DNA of 64,000 nucleotides from Coleofasciculus sp. FACHB-T130. GTDB lineage: Bacteria; Cyanobacteriota; Cyanobacteriia; Cyanobacteriales; FACHB-T130. Where the stretch lies: positions 49,756-113,755 of the forward strand of contig NZ_JACJOG010000015.1 in NCBI RefSeq assembly GCF_014695375.1, read 5' to 3'. Made by a program: the position numbers and the translations under genes. This document shows, in pieces, positions 1 through 9,408 of the stretch (the first letter of the stretch is position 1; every line of letters starts with the position of its first letter). The notes under the pieces are model-generated. The model made no database searches. It worked only from the letters and a program-made list of their open reading frames with translations, and was not told where the DNA came from.

Positions 1-562
1 TGGCGATTTGTATGATGGTAGTCCTGGAAATACCAAGTTTAGGTAGAGAGGCTAATAACCCTGATAAATCTTTAGAAATCAGTCTATCTTTTTTGACAAC
101 AAGACCGTTTTTGGCAACTTGCCCGAGATTAAATTTTTGGAAAGGCTCAATATATCTGGGAATACACCTTTCGTCGTGAGCAAAAGTATCGGGAATGTAG
201 AAGCCACCCTCCCCTGGATCGCTAGGAGGCCAACTTTGTAAAGAACCACAGATACCAATACTCAAACCAAGTTCGCGAAATTCCTCCCAGAGTGGCTTAC
301 CTTTGAAAGTACGGGGATCTTGTCCTAAATTTTTGATTCCATGCTCTTGATTACTCATACCTCGATAAAATGAAGGCCAAGTAACCCAAGGTGAAAGTTC
401 ACCGCTATCAACTGCTAACGTAGTGTAAGTTTTAGCGTTGTCAAAAAACTTTCTGATATGAGGAAAGCGTGGATCAGTTTTGAATCTATCGATAAGCTGC
501 CACGGAACTTCATTAATTTCCAATAACAGAATTTTACGGAGTGGTCTAACTAAATTAGACAT
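1..562 (-). CDS. Alkaline phosphatase/phosphodiesterase-superfamily protein, 3' end outside window
   Basis: A reverse frame opens with ATG at 562-560, preceded by a good ribosome site (GGAGG, 6 nt upstream), and stays open to the window edge, so only the first 187 residues are seen. The N-terminus reads LLLEINEVPWQLIDRF, followed by TYTTLAVDSGELSPWVTWPS and PDTFAHDERC. This resembles the start of type I phosphodiesterase/nucleotide pyrophosphatase and sulfatase-like proteins, where an acidic residue near the first strand and the T/S after SGELSPWVTW would bind metal and act as nucleophile. Such proteins are often found in glycan clusters, for example adding or removing phospho- or sulfo-groups. 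It lies 98 bp downstream of the asparagine synthase on the same strand and may be the next gene of the operon. The family call is moderate; the substrate is unknown. Confidence 0.6.
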   Translation of the reverse strand, partial: MSNLVRPLRKILLLEINEVPWQLIDRFKTDPRFPHIRKFFDNAKTYTTLAVDSGELSPWVTWPSFYRGMSNQEHGIKNLGQDPRTFKGKPLWEEFRELGLSIGICGSLQSWPPSDPGEGGFYIPDTFAHDERCIPRYIEPFQKFNLGQVAKNGLVVKKDRLISKDLSGLLASLPKLGISRTTIIQIA

Positions 563-660
563 TTATAACCTCCAATAGTTTATTTTTAGGAGCAGAGTAA
601 CTGAAGCAATTACTGACCTAACATTTCTCAAGTTTTGATAAGGAATTCAGATAAAGAGTG

Positions 661-2604
661 TCAGGCATCTAACCAAGCTTGGAACATCAGGACATCCCAA
701 AGATAGTATTGCCAGTTGCGATCGCCCACAATATGCTCCTTCCATTTCTGACGAATGGGTTGAGGATTGAAATAGCCCTCCCGCTGCAATCGCTCTGTAG
801 AAAGCAATTCCTCCGCCCAGTCTCGTAAAGAACCGCGCAACCAGCGATCTATCGGAACGCCAAAACCCATTTTAGGACGCTCAATCAAGTTACGAGGTAC
901 ATATTTACACAATATTTCTCGTAACAGCCATTTCCCCCCGCTCTTGTTGATTTTCATGGAAAGTGGCAGGCGCAGGGCAAACTCGACAAGGTGGCGATCT
1001 AACAGCGGCACGCGAGCTTCTAAAGCCACTCCCATACTAGCCCTATCTACCTTGACAAGAATATCGTCCGGAAGATAGGTGACAGTATCGAGGTACATCA
1101 TTCGCTGCATAAATGATGGTAGGTTCGCCCATTGTTGGCGATCGCTCAATACTGTCGGTGGTTCGCGGCTACCTATTACCAAAACTTCTGGGTTTTTCCA
1201 GTGGGAAAGAAAACTCCTGTAGATGGCTTCAGGGTTCGGCATTGCCAAAATTTCAGCTAGCTTGTGGATTTTGTCGCCTGGGTTCGGATGCTGTAGTTGC
1301 GCGGGTAGTCGACTATCAACATAAGAAAAGGCTTGGTTCCACTTATCGGGGGATAAGTTAGTCAATGCATCTGCTGCAACCTGCCTCATCGTTGGCGGTA
1401 TCCAGCCGATTTGCTGCCAAATCTTGCTAACCAAGAAGTAGCGGTTGTAGCCACCAAAGAGTTCATCCCCTCCATCGCCGGAAAGTGCAACACTCACTTG
1501 CTGTCTGGCAAGTTGAGAGACGAGGAAGGTAGGAATCTGGGATGAGTCAGAGAATGGCTCATCGTATAAAGTTGGTAGCTTGGGGATAACTGCTAGTGCT
1601 TCTTCTGCTGTCACATATAATTCTGTGTGGTCTGTGCCTAAATGTTGGGCGACAGCTTTGGCATAGGCGGCTTCGTTGTAAGAGTTTTCATAAAAACCGA
1701 TGGTAAAGGTTTTCACGGGTTGGCTTGAGACTCGCTGCATCATGGCTACGATAGTCGAGGAGTCGATGCCGCCTGAGAGGAAAGCGCCCAAGGGGACATC
1801 TGCCATCATTCGCAGCTTGACAGCTTCTTGTAACAACGTCTCTAGTTTTTCTGCTGCTTCCGCCTCTGAACCAGCGAAGGAGTTGGTGACACCTGATTCA
1901 GCGATTTGCTTGGCAGACCAATATGGTATTGGAGAAGAGCGATTTTCACCACCATTCCAGGTTAGGACTGTGGCGGGGGCTAATTTGTAGATGCCTTGAT
2001 AGATGGAATAGGGTGTGGGGATATAGTTGTGCCGCACAAACAGCGCTAAGGCATCGCGGTTGATTTCACAGTGGAAATGGGGATAAGCTTTGAGTGCTTT
2101 TAATTCGGAACCGAATAACAAAGTTTTGCCCATCCAGCCGTAATATAGGGGTTTTTCCCCTAGCCTGTCTCGGCACAAGTGCAAAACTCTTTCTTGGCAA
2201 TCCCACAGGGCAAAGGCAAACATACCGTTAAACTGTTGGACGGCTTGCTGCAAACCCCACTCTGTAAAAGCAGCCAGCATCACTTCTGTGTCCGAACCAC
2301 CGCGAAACCGATGTCCTAGCCGTTCGAGTTCTCGCCGCAAGTCTAAAAAGTTATAAATTTCGCCGTTGAATACTATAATGTAGCGCCCATTGGCAGACAC
2401 CATCGGCTGATGTCCTTGTGGGGAGAGGTCTACAATTGCCAGCCGCCGATGACCTAGCGCAATTCCGGCTGCGGCATCCACCCACGCGCCGCCGTCATCT
2501 GGGCCGCGATGGAGTAGGGCATCGGACATTTTTCGCGCGATCGCCTGCATTTCCAATGCGCTTTTTTGTCTGGATATGTCCCAAAAGCCTGTAATACCGC
2601 ACAT
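661..2604 (-). CDS. asnB: Asparagine synthase (glutamine-hydrolysing)
   Basis: 647 residues, the normal family length. The start MCGITGF leaves Cys2 as the class II glutaminase nucleophile after Met removal. NGEIYN (80-85) and GGSDTE (102-107) complete the glutaminase pocket. The C-terminal synthetase domain carries the ATP pyrophosphatase loop SGGIDSS (277-283) and, further on, SGDGGDELFGGY. The enzyme makes an amide from a carboxylate using glutamine, normally Asp to Asn. In polysaccharide operons, asnB paralogues such as this are thought to amidate sugar acids or other carboxylates, so the substrate here may not be free aspartate (inference). It sits 5 bp behind a GT4 gene in the minus-strand operon, implying cotranscription. 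Confidence 0.93.
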   Translation of the reverse strand: MCGITGFWDISRQKSALEMQAIARKMSDALLHRGPDDGGAWVDAAAGIALGHRRLAIVDLSPQGHQPMVSANGRYIIVFNGEIYNFLDLRRELERLGHRFRGGSDTEVMLAAFTEWGLQQAVQQFNGMFAFALWDCQERVLHLCRDRLGEKPLYYGWMGKTLLFGSELKALKAYPHFHCEINRDALALFVRHNYIPTPYSIYQGIYKLAPATVLTWNGGENRSSPIPYWSAKQIAESGVTNSFAGSEAEAAEKLETLLQEAVKLRMMADVPLGAFLSGGIDSSTIVAMMQRVSSQPVKTFTIGFYENSYNEAAYAKAVAQHLGTDHTELYVTAEEALAVIPKLPTLYDEPFSDSSQIPTFLVSQLARQQVSVALSGDGGDELFGGYNRYFLVSKIWQQIGWIPPTMRQVAADALTNLSPDKWNQAFSYVDSRLPAQLQHPNPGDKIHKLAEILAMPNPEAIYRSFLSHWKNPEVLVIGSREPPTVLSDRQQWANLPSFMQRMMYLDTVTYLPDDILVKVDRASMGVALEARVPLLDRHLVEFALRLPLSMKINKSGGKWLLREILCKYVPRNLIERPKMGFGVPIDRWLRGSLRDWAEELLSTERLQREGYFNPQPIRQKWKEHIVGDRNWQYYLWDVLMFQAWLDA

Positions 2605-2609
2605 TCACC

Positions 2610-3758
2610 CTAATTCCTTCTGTTGAGTTGCCCAGTAAGTACAATCTCATACAACTCCTCATACTGTGTCACAACAGAGTCTAAAGAAAAGTGTTCGATG
2701 ATTCTTGTCCGTGCCAGATGCCCCAGTGTTTCTCTACCCATTGACCCCAGAGCGATTAACTCTTTCCAGGCCTTGGCGAGTGCTTGCGGATCTCGTGCCG
2801 GTACAACTCGCCCTGTGTCGCCCACCAGCCAGGCTGAGTCTCCCACATCTGTAACCACACAAGGTACACCGCAGGACATAGCTTCACCAATGACATTGGG
2901 AAAAGCTTCGCTGTAAGAAGAAGAGGAAGCAATATCTAAAGCTGCTGTAATCTGTGGCATATCAGAGCGTTCTCCTAGCAAGTGGATTCGCTCTGTCAAC
3001 CCCCATGTTTCGATAATATCCTGTAGGGCTTTATTATCTCGACTGATTTCCCTACCTGCAAGAACAAAATGTATATCTGAGTATGTTTCTAGCAGAATTG
3101 CTGCTGCTTTCAAAAAAGTGGCGTGATCTTTAACAGCGTGATAGCGCCCCATTAAACCGATGAGAAATATATTTTCTGCAATGCTTAGTTCAGTTCGCAA
3201 GCTATTTCTAGCTTCTGTTGAGGGAGTAAATAAATCTGTATCAAAGCCATTAGGAATTATTCTAGTTTTCTCAGCTTTGTAGCCAAGCTCCTCATGGTGG
3301 ATTGCGCTGGTTTTAGAGTTATACAGAATTTGTGAGGGATAACTAGAAAGTTTAGCTAATAGTTTAATGATGGCTGCTGTACCTGCTTTTTCGCTGTCTA
3401 ATGAGTGCAGAGAGTGGCGAATATTCCAGAGTACAGGTACGGGCTGAGGAGCAATAATGCCAGCTAATTGTGCTGCTAAATTACCATGATACATCCAGCC
3501 TTGAATTAAGTTAGAATTGAGTTCTCTCACAATACTAACCAACCGCCAAATAGAGGTTAAGGTTGGTATTCCTGGTTTCATATCAATAGTGTAAACTGGG
3601 ATGCCTAAAGATTCGATGCTAGTGTTTAAGGTTCCTCGCTTCACTAGAGAAATGACAACCGGAGCGAACTGCTCTTGATTTATACGAGATAATAGATTGT
3701 AGAGCATCATTTCAGCCCCACCAGTTGAAAGCCCAGTGATGATAAACAACAATTTCAT
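2610..3758 (-). CDS. Glycosyltransferase family 4 (first copy)
   Basis: 382 residues. It has the GT-B layout of GT4 retaining transferases: an N-terminal GLSTGGAEMM glycine-rich acceptor loop, a central LIGLMGRYHAVKDHATFLKAA segment opening the donor domain, and the EX7E-type motif around SEAFPNVIGEAMSCGVPCV near residue 300. It is a cytosolic or membrane-associated enzyme that adds one sugar to a lipid-linked glycan. The C-terminal half is closely similar to the GT4 gene at 4917-6032 (both contain FPNVIGEAM and CVVTDVGDSAW), suggesting duplication. Gene spacing is 5 bp to asnB downstream and 19 bp to the membrane protein upstream. Donor and acceptor sugars cannot be read from the sequence. 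Confidence 0.9.
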   Translation of the reverse strand: MKLLFIITGLSTGGAEMMLYNLLSRINQEQFAPVVISLVKRGTLNTSIESLGIPVYTIDMKPGIPTLTSIWRLVSIVRELNSNLIQGWMYHGNLAAQLAGIIAPQPVPVLWNIRHSLHSLDSEKAGTAAIIKLLAKLSSYPSQILYNSKTSAIHHEELGYKAEKTRIIPNGFDTDLFTPSTEARNSLRTELSIAENIFLIGLMGRYHAVKDHATFLKAAAILLETYSDIHFVLAGREISRDNKALQDIIETWGLTERIHLLGERSDMPQITAALDIASSSSYSEAFPNVIGEAMSCGVPCVVTDVGDSAWLVGDTGRVVPARDPQALAKAWKELIALGSMGRETLGHLARTRIIEHFSLDSVVTQYEELYEIVLTGQLNRRN

Positions 3759-3777
3759 CTATATTTTGTAATCTTAG

Positions 3778-4932
3778 CTATATCAAATGTCCTTTAAGCG
3801 GAATGCGAGGGGGCTGAATTTTTAAAATCATCCACAAGAAGTGGAACTGTGCCCAAGCAATTATAGGAGTTATCTGAAGCCGCTGACGAGGTCCTTGTAG
3901 CTCATAGAAAGCTCCATAAAGAAAAAGGGTTAGGACAAGGTATACGAATAGAAATTTGACTTCCCTTGAACACCGCCAAAGCATCCATCCACCGCAGATA
4001 GCAGGGATAAATAATACCCAATGAAGAATAGATGGAAAAAATAGAAAAGTAGATGCTGGCTCAATTGACCAAGGTTGAGGCGTTAATGCCATTCTGATTA
4101 CTCCTAATAGAATAGTTGTCCAATTCTGATCAAGACGATTGAAATTATATAGAGTATTTTCTAGCCCTAAGAAAAATATAACAAAAATGCTACCAATAGC
4201 TGCTAAAAAAAGTAAAATGTATCTCCGCCAGCCCTTCTGAAAAAGAGAGAGCCAGATTCCGGTAGCTATCATCATGATGATCGGGACATAAAATCTAATC
4301 CAGAAAAAAACAAAAATAACTCCTCCCAAGCCCAATAAATCATAAAATTTAAGCTGTTTTGATAATCTTAAAATTAAGTAGATTGCTATTATAGTAAGAG
4401 TCATAATCATAGGATCTTTTAAATTCAGAAAGGATGACCATGCTACTATTTCCCAGTGAAATAAAGAAAACAGAAGCAGCCTCTGAGCATACTTACGGCT
4501 AAAACCACTCAGATGAGCTATACGAAACAGAAAATATCCACTAATAAAAGTAAGAGAAACGTTTAGAAAGACTGGAGAGTAGTAATACTTACCAAATAAA
4601 TACTGACCGAGTATATTCCACCACCCATAGAGGACATGTCTCCCTCCCGATAGAGACATCAGATTCGACAGACCATTTGGATTGACTAGTGCTGTAATCG
4701 GGTTATATCCCAATTGCAGCATTTTGGTTCCTTGAGATTGATAAGTTATGTCATCCAGAAATATCCAAGTACCATCAAAGAAAAAAGCAAAATAAACCAG
4801 CGGAATTAAAACTTTGACAAGGGCTGCATAAAAAGCTGTAAAAATTGAAAGATTTCGACTAGCAATCCAGAAGCATAATAATCCAATACAAAAAGCAGCC
4901 CTGAGCAAATCGCTGGTTAAACCTTCAGCCAC
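3778..4932 (-). CDS. Polytopic membrane protein, possible Wzy polymerase or GT-C type transferase
   Basis: 384 residues with roughly ten hydrophobic helices spread over the whole length and no soluble domain. A first-loop acidic segment (FFDGTWIFLDDITYQSQGTK, about residues 50-70) lies where GT-C enzymes keep their catalytic acids. In operons with GT4 enzymes and a flippase, a protein of this shape is usually either the repeat-unit polymerase (Wzy) or a GT-C transferase. Wzy proteins have no usable sequence signature, so the role is inferred from position only. Its start overlaps the upstream GT4 gene by 16 bp, indicating translational coupling. No other polymerase candidate is seen in the operon, which slightly favours Wzy. 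Confidence 0.55.
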   Translation of the reverse strand: MAEGLTSDLLRAAFCIGLLCFWIASRNLSIFTAFYAALVKVLIPLVYFAFFFDGTWIFLDDITYQSQGTKMLQLGYNPITALVNPNGLSNLMSLSGGRHVLYGWWNILGQYLFGKYYYSPVFLNVSLTFISGYFLFRIAHLSGFSRKYAQRLLLFSLFHWEIVAWSSFLNLKDPMIMTLTIIAIYLILRLSKQLKFYDLLGLGGVIFVFFWIRFYVPIIMMIATGIWLSLFQKGWRRYILLFLAAIGSIFVIFFLGLENTLYNFNRLDQNWTTILLGVIRMALTPQPWSIEPASTFLFFPSILHWVLFIPAICGGWMLWRCSREVKFLFVYLVLTLFLYGAFYELQGPRQRLQITPIIAWAQFHFLWMILKIQPPRIPLKGHLI

Positions 4933-6032
4933 AGTGCTTCCTCTGTTTGCTCTACGAGTTGCTTCACACTAAAATGCTCGACTATACGCGAACGTACATT
5001 TAACCCCAAGACACTTTTCTCCCTTTCTAAACAAGCTACCCACCCTAAAGCAAGAGCTTCTGGGTTTTGCTTCCCCACTACCACCCCCGTATCACCTACA
5101 ATCCAGGCTGAATCTCCCACATCCGTCACCACACATGGGATACCGCACGCCATCGCTTCCCCAATCACATTAGGAAATCCCTCGGTGTAAGAAGAAGAAA
5201 CAGCCATATCTAGGCTATTATGAACCGCAGGCATATCGGCACGCGCTCCTGCCCAAATAATTTTGTTAGAGATACCTAACTCTTCAGATAGCTGATACAA
5301 CTCATTAGCATAACTCTCCAGACCGTTACCCACGCAGACAAAACGTACATTCTCCCACTCTTGACATAGAAGTGCAGCTGCCTTGAGAAAGGTAGGATGG
5401 TCCTTCATAGGGTCTAACCGTCCGACTAATCCAATTAATATTGTGTCCTCAGCTATACTCCATTCTGTTCGTAACCTCGCCCTTGCTTCCTTGTCTGGTT
5501 TAAAGCGTTCTGTATCGATACCATTAGGAATTACTACCATCTTATCAGCAGGAAAACCATGTGCTAGATGATAAGCTAGACCCGCATGAGAGTTGATAAC
5601 AATTAGGTCGGCAAAATGAGAAAATAAGCACTCTAGTTTGAATATAAGACGGCATAGCCAGTCATATCGGCTTAAATCAACATTGGATGCTCGAACTCCC
5701 CAGAAAATTTTAGTTGATGGAAGAAAAATCTTTAGGAAGATAGTCAGTAAATTTGATGTACTCATAAATCCATACAAGACATTAGGATTTATGCGCTTTA
5801 CATGATAGATAAGACGCAATAAAAAGCCGACAACGTCCCAGCGATCGCGCTTTTCTAAAGAAATCAACTGGATCTCGCTATCTTGCAGATCTTTTTCTAA
5901 TGCCCCACCAGAGTAAAAGTAGAGAACTGTTATATTAAATTTTTTCTTATCAAGGGCTTTTACGAGGGTTATTAATTGTCTTTCAGCCCCGCCATAATTT
6001 AGCGAACGAATTAGGAAGGCAATCTCAATCAT
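4917..6032 (-). CDS. Glycosyltransferase family 4 (second copy)
   Basis: 371 residues, GT-B fold. The N-terminus LIRSLNYGGAERQLITL is the glycine-rich loop of GT4 enzymes; VIPNGIDTERF introduces the donor domain, and TEGFPNVIGEAMACGIPCV contains the EX7E catalytic/UDP-binding signature. It would transfer a sugar from a nucleotide donor to the growing lipid-linked repeat. The C-terminal domain is strikingly like that of the GT4 gene at 2610-3758. It overlaps the membrane protein gene by 16 bp and touches the upstream methyltransferase gene by a single base (TAATG), so all three are probably translated together. Confidence 0.9.
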   Translation of the reverse strand: MIEIAFLIRSLNYGGAERQLITLVKALDKKKFNITVLYFYSGGALEKDLQDSEIQLISLEKRDRWDVVGFLLRLIYHVKRINPNVLYGFMSTSNLLTIFLKIFLPSTKIFWGVRASNVDLSRYDWLCRLIFKLECLFSHFADLIVINSHAGLAYHLAHGFPADKMVVIPNGIDTERFKPDKEARARLRTEWSIAEDTILIGLVGRLDPMKDHPTFLKAAALLCQEWENVRFVCVGNGLESYANELYQLSEELGISNKIIWAGARADMPAVHNSLDMAVSSSYTEGFPNVIGEAMACGIPCVVTDVGDSAWIVGDTGVVVGKQNPEALALGWVACLEREKSVLGLNVRSRIVEHFSVKQLVEQTEEALWLKV

Positions 6033-6856
6033 TACTTTTTAAACACAAATTGATTGTTGCCTAAGCTACCTCCACAAGTGAGCAGGTTTTCTAGCACAAG
6101 ATTTTTATTCCGATAGAACTTAAAGATTTCTTCTGGTTTTGCGACTTCAAACGGGTAGCCACCTAACCAATCAAACCAATCATAAACTATAGACATACCC
6201 CTCGTTTTTTTGTACTCGGTATATCGAGCTATTGGATTTCGAGCCTTGAGTATATCTACAGCTAATCCACCTAAAATAAAATAGGGAATGAACAAAGTAG
6301 AAACTAGGGTTTTCCCGGCTATTCCTGAGCAGTAAAGTTGCTTGATTCTGCGCCAACGTTTAGATTTACCGCCCTGTTCATTGTAAATAGCAATAAACAA
6401 CCTACCCTGCTCTGCAACAGGCAAAGTGACATTTTCTATGGCTTGCCACATAGCTCCAGTATGGTGAAGCACGCCCCATGAATAAACAATATCAAACTTG
6501 CCTAGAGACTTTAAGTAATCTGCGTCTAGAACGGAACCTCGTTCAATAATCCAATTATTATCATCAGGAAAATAGCGGCGTTTGAGTTCTTGAGTACAAC
6601 CTACTGAATCAGGATCGTAATCAAAAGAATGCACTTTAGCTCCTAAGCGACGAGCGGCAAGAGAAAATAACCCGCTACCAGAGCCAATATCAAGAAAGGT
6701 TTTACCTTGTAAATCTTCTACTTGGAGCATCTGTTTGAGCGACTTTTGTGCTTCTGCAATGCGCTCGTCATTAAGAACTGATAAAAAGCGCTGCCAGTTT
6801 TTGCCAAATTGAAAGCGATCGCCCTGCTTTACTTCCTGCTCAAAAGTGCTTGTCAT
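6032..6856 (-). CDS. SAM-dependent methyltransferase (class I)
   Basis: 274 residues from the chosen ATG at 6856. An ATG 13 codons further upstream exists, but the downstream one has AGGAG six bases before it and forms a 4-bp ATGA overlap with the stop of the preceding glycosyltransferase gene, so it is preferred. FLDIGSGSGLFSLAA is motif I of Rossmann-type methyltransferases, followed by an acidic VHSFDYDPDS strand-2 end and the post-motif SWGVLHHTG. The substrate is probably a sugar or a lipid-linked glycan, given the flanking GT4 genes (inference). No N- or C-terminal extra domain is evident. Confidence 0.85.
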   Translation of the reverse strand: MTSTFEQEVKQGDRFQFGKNWQRFLSVLNDERIAEAQKSLKQMLQVEDLQGKTFLDIGSGSGLFSLAARRLGAKVHSFDYDPDSVGCTQELKRRYFPDDNNWIIERGSVLDADYLKSLGKFDIVYSWGVLHHTGAMWQAIENVTLPVAEQGRLFIAIYNEQGGKSKRWRRIKQLYCSGIAGKTLVSTLFIPYFILGGLAVDILKARNPIARYTEYKKTRGMSIVYDWFDWLGGYPFEVAKPEEIFKFYRNKNLVLENLLTCGGSLGNNQFVFKK

Positions 6857-7959
6857 AGCTTCTCCTTGACAACTTGATCCAACAATTTTTCCCACATATT
6901 CATTACTTTCTCTAAACTAAATCTATCCATTACCTGTGTAGCACGACTAGCTAAGCGTTGGCGCTCTGCTTCATCAGACATGAGACGCTTCATTGCCGCA
7001 GCTAAAGCATCTACATCTTGATTTTTTACTAAAATACCATCTACGCCATCACGAATAATCTCTCTTGGCCCGCTGGGACAGTCTGTAGAAATGACGGGTA
7101 GACCACAAGCCATTGCTTCACACAGAGCGTTAGGAAATCCTTCAAACCTGGAAGACATAACGAAAATATCAGCCTGCTTCAGAAATTCATAAATATTTTT
7201 CACCCGTCCAGGTAGATGAACCCGGTTAGACAAACCAAGCTGGTCCCGCAAAGCTTCTAATTCCGTGCGTAATGCCCCTTCTCCTAATATTGTCAATGTC
7301 CAATCAGGGTAGCAGACTTTTAGCAGTGCAAAAGCTTGTAGCAGTAAGTCAAAACCCTTCTGAGAGTCAAGCCGTCCAACAGCAATTAGAGATGGTTTAG
7401 TTATCAATTTTGCTGACTCTGTTTGGTTTGTATTAATAAATATAACTGGATTAGGGATAACATACGAGCGAGATTGTATCTGGGCAGAAAAATAACTCAA
7501 TGCTCTTGCAGTTACCCCAACAACTCGATTGGCTTTGGGATAAATCCACTGACGCAATAACCCCCTTACCCCGCCAATAGAGTACATTGCTGGATGAATG
7601 CGTTCAGATACTACTACTGGGATATGTAACCCGCGCGTCGCCAGTAGGGTGAGTATGTTATTTTTATCTATGAAGCTAATTACAGCATCGGGCTGACTAT
7701 CAGCAATGGCGACTCGTAGAACTTGAATGCGTTTCAGGTTATTCCAGATACCAACGAGCAAGCTTGGCGACTCTCTAGCTATACCCAAACAAATATGATG
7801 AACATTGCAATCTAGGTCATAAAACGGAGGTACTTTGCCATCATCGAAAGTCAACAAAGTAATTTTCCATCCTTTAGCTGCCCAGTAGTTAGCCATGACT
7901 GACATTACCTTTTCAGCACCGCCAGCGAATATGGAAGGAATTACTAAGGTTAACCGCAT
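6853..7959 (-). CDS. Glycosyltransferase family 4 (third copy)
   Basis: 368 residues. MRLTLVIPSIFAGGAEKVMS is the N-terminal nucleotide-sugar transferase signature. LIAVGRLDSQKGFDLLLQAF begins the donor domain, and SSRFEGFPNALCEAMACGLP with VISTDCPSGPREI carries the EX7E pair. The CPSGPREII ending is typical of GT4 enzymes of the galactosyl/N-acetylgalactosaminyl type, but the sugar cannot be assigned. It is more distant from the other two GT4 genes than they are from each other. The start overlaps the upstream methyltransferase by 10 bp and the stop overlaps the downstream one by 4 bp. Confidence 0.9.
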   Translation of the reverse strand: MRLTLVIPSIFAGGAEKVMSVMANYWAAKGWKITLLTFDDGKVPPFYDLDCNVHHICLGIARESPSLLVGIWNNLKRIQVLRVAIADSQPDAVISFIDKNNILTLLATRGLHIPVVVSERIHPAMYSIGGVRGLLRQWIYPKANRVVGVTARALSYFSAQIQSRSYVIPNPVIFINTNQTESAKLITKPSLIAVGRLDSQKGFDLLLQAFALLKVCYPDWTLTILGEGALRTELEALRDQLGLSNRVHLPGRVKNIYEFLKQADIFVMSSRFEGFPNALCEAMACGLPVISTDCPSGPREIIRDGVDGILVKNQDVDALAAAMKRLMSDEAERQRLASRATQVMDRFSLEKVMNMWEKLLDQVVKEKL

Positions 7960-8684
7960 TTTTTTTTTGCAACTATTAAAGCATTACTATAAAATGCCTG
8001 AGTGCGATCGCTATAATCTATCAACCAACCGCTTAAGTTAATGACCATACAAAAAAATATCCAAAGCGGGAGAATTACGCCTTTTAATATACGACTGTAT
8101 TTGTACAAGTTCATTTGCCTTTCGAGCCAATTTAAAACTAGCGCCCCAACCGTGCTACCAATACCGCCCTGATGTTTTGCTTCCATAACTTCATAATTTT
8201 GCTCGATTAAATTTATAAGTCCGTATACTGAAAACCGCCGATAATCATCTGGTACACCATGCTCGTTATAGATAAAAGGTACAGTTAGTATTAGTATACC
8301 GCCCGTTTTTAAAACCCGAGTAATTTCCTCAATAGTATTGCCTAAGTTGGCTGTGTGTTCTAAAACCTGAGTGCATAAAATAGCATCAAAAGAAGATGTT
8401 TCTAAAAGCCATTCTTCATCAGTGTCAATGACAATATCAACCTTTGAGCCGGGATAAATATCAATGCCGATATGTTTGACCTTCTCTAAATTTATCCAAG
8501 TGCTGTAAGGTTTATCACCGCAGCCAACATCGAGCAAGCGCCCTTCAAGAGTTGGTAATATACGCTTGAGATCTGAATAAAGGTCTTTTACTGCCAACCA
8601 TTGAAAATGCCAAAATCGTATATGCGGATGCGTTCCGCAAAGCTTTTTATATAGGTTAGAATAGATATCACCGATAAGACTCAT
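7950..8684 (-). CDS. SAM-dependent methyltransferase (class I)
   Basis: 244 residues. LLDVGCGDKPYSTWI is motif I, HIGIDIYPG the acidic end of strand 2, and FDAILCTQVLEHT motif II of small-molecule methyltransferases. The C-terminal 50 residues hold a hydrophobic helix (GVILPLWIFFCMVINLSGWL) that may anchor the enzyme to the membrane, in keeping with a lipid-linked substrate. It overlaps the preceding methyltransferase by 4 bp (ATGA) and the following GT4 gene by 10 bp. A cluster of several methyltransferases suggests a heavily O-methylated glycan. Confidence 0.85.
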   Translation of the reverse strand: MSLIGDIYSNLYKKLCGTHPHIRFWHFQWLAVKDLYSDLKRILPTLEGRLLDVGCGDKPYSTWINLEKVKHIGIDIYPGSKVDIVIDTDEEWLLETSSFDAILCTQVLEHTANLGNTIEEITRVLKTGGILILTVPFIYNEHGVPDDYRRFSVYGLINLIEQNYEVMEAKHQGGIGSTVGALVLNWLERQMNLYKYSRILKGVILPLWIFFCMVINLSGWLIDYSDRTQAFYSNALIVAKKKCG

Positions 8685-9370
8685 ACAAATTTCTTACTTA
8701 TAAAAAATATATTTCCGTTGTTTCCATGTAAGCCAATTAGTGATAAGCATTTTTTGAGCAAGGCACTTATAACACCCTTCCAATTCAATGATGACCAACT
8801 AACAAAATAAATTACTTTAAGTTTCTCTACTTTCAGATTACCTGAAAATATAGCCGCTAAACTATGAGTATTAAAAGACTGCTGGTGTCCCCATTTGTGA
8901 AAAATATGTCCACAATCAGGACAGATAACTTGGCTGTTAAAAAGGTTTTCCTTAAATGGAACAGTCCCAACCAATAACCCAGAATTTTTTAATATCCGTT
9001 CTATCTCATACAAGCCTTGCTGTATTTGTTCACTTGATAAATGTTCGATAACCTCAGAACAAAAAACAACATCAAAAAAATTATCAGGATACGGAATCTG
9101 TTCTATATACCCTACCTTTCCTTCAATACCTCTTTGCTCCAGCAGAGCAATTGTGGTTTCACTTGGGTCTAAAGCATAAGTTTCCCAGGCTTGCTCCATA
9201 CATTTCTGTTCAAGCCAGCCGTTGCCAACTCCTATGTTCAATACTCTTGGCTTGGTGTGACTATAAATTGCCAAAACTTGGCGAAAAAGATAGTTTAACC
9301 TTGGAGCTGACTGCAAGAATATGTCAGATGATTGTACCTGAAAATAATCCCAGATTTTGTCCTGTTGCAT
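8681..9370 (-). CDS. SAM-dependent methyltransferase with CxxC-H motif
   Basis: 229 residues. VLNIGVGNGWLEQKC is a slightly divergent motif I (GVGNG in place of GxGxG) and FDVVFCSEVIEHLS is motif II. Between residues 150 and 165 lies CPDCGHIFHKWGHQ, a Cys2-His pattern that looks like a small metal site and also occurs in a subset of cyanobacterial and actinobacterial glycan methyltransferases. The protein most likely methylates a sugar in the exopolysaccharide pathway (inference from context). A 38-bp gap separates it from the TylF-like gene upstream; downstream it is coupled to the next methyltransferase by a 4-bp overlap. Confidence 0.82.
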   Translation of the reverse strand: MQQDKIWDYFQVQSSDIFLQSAPRLNYLFRQVLAIYSHTKPRVLNIGVGNGWLEQKCMEQAWETYALDPSETTIALLEQRGIEGKVGYIEQIPYPDNFFDVVFCSEVIEHLSSEQIQQGLYEIERILKNSGLLVGTVPFKENLFNSQVICPDCGHIFHKWGHQQSFNTHSLAAIFSGNLKVEKLKVIYFVSWSSLNWKGVISALLKKCLSLIGLHGNNGNIFFISKKFV

Positions 9371-9408
9371 TTTTTTATTTTACTGAAGCATTGCTGTAGC
9401 CAGTACAA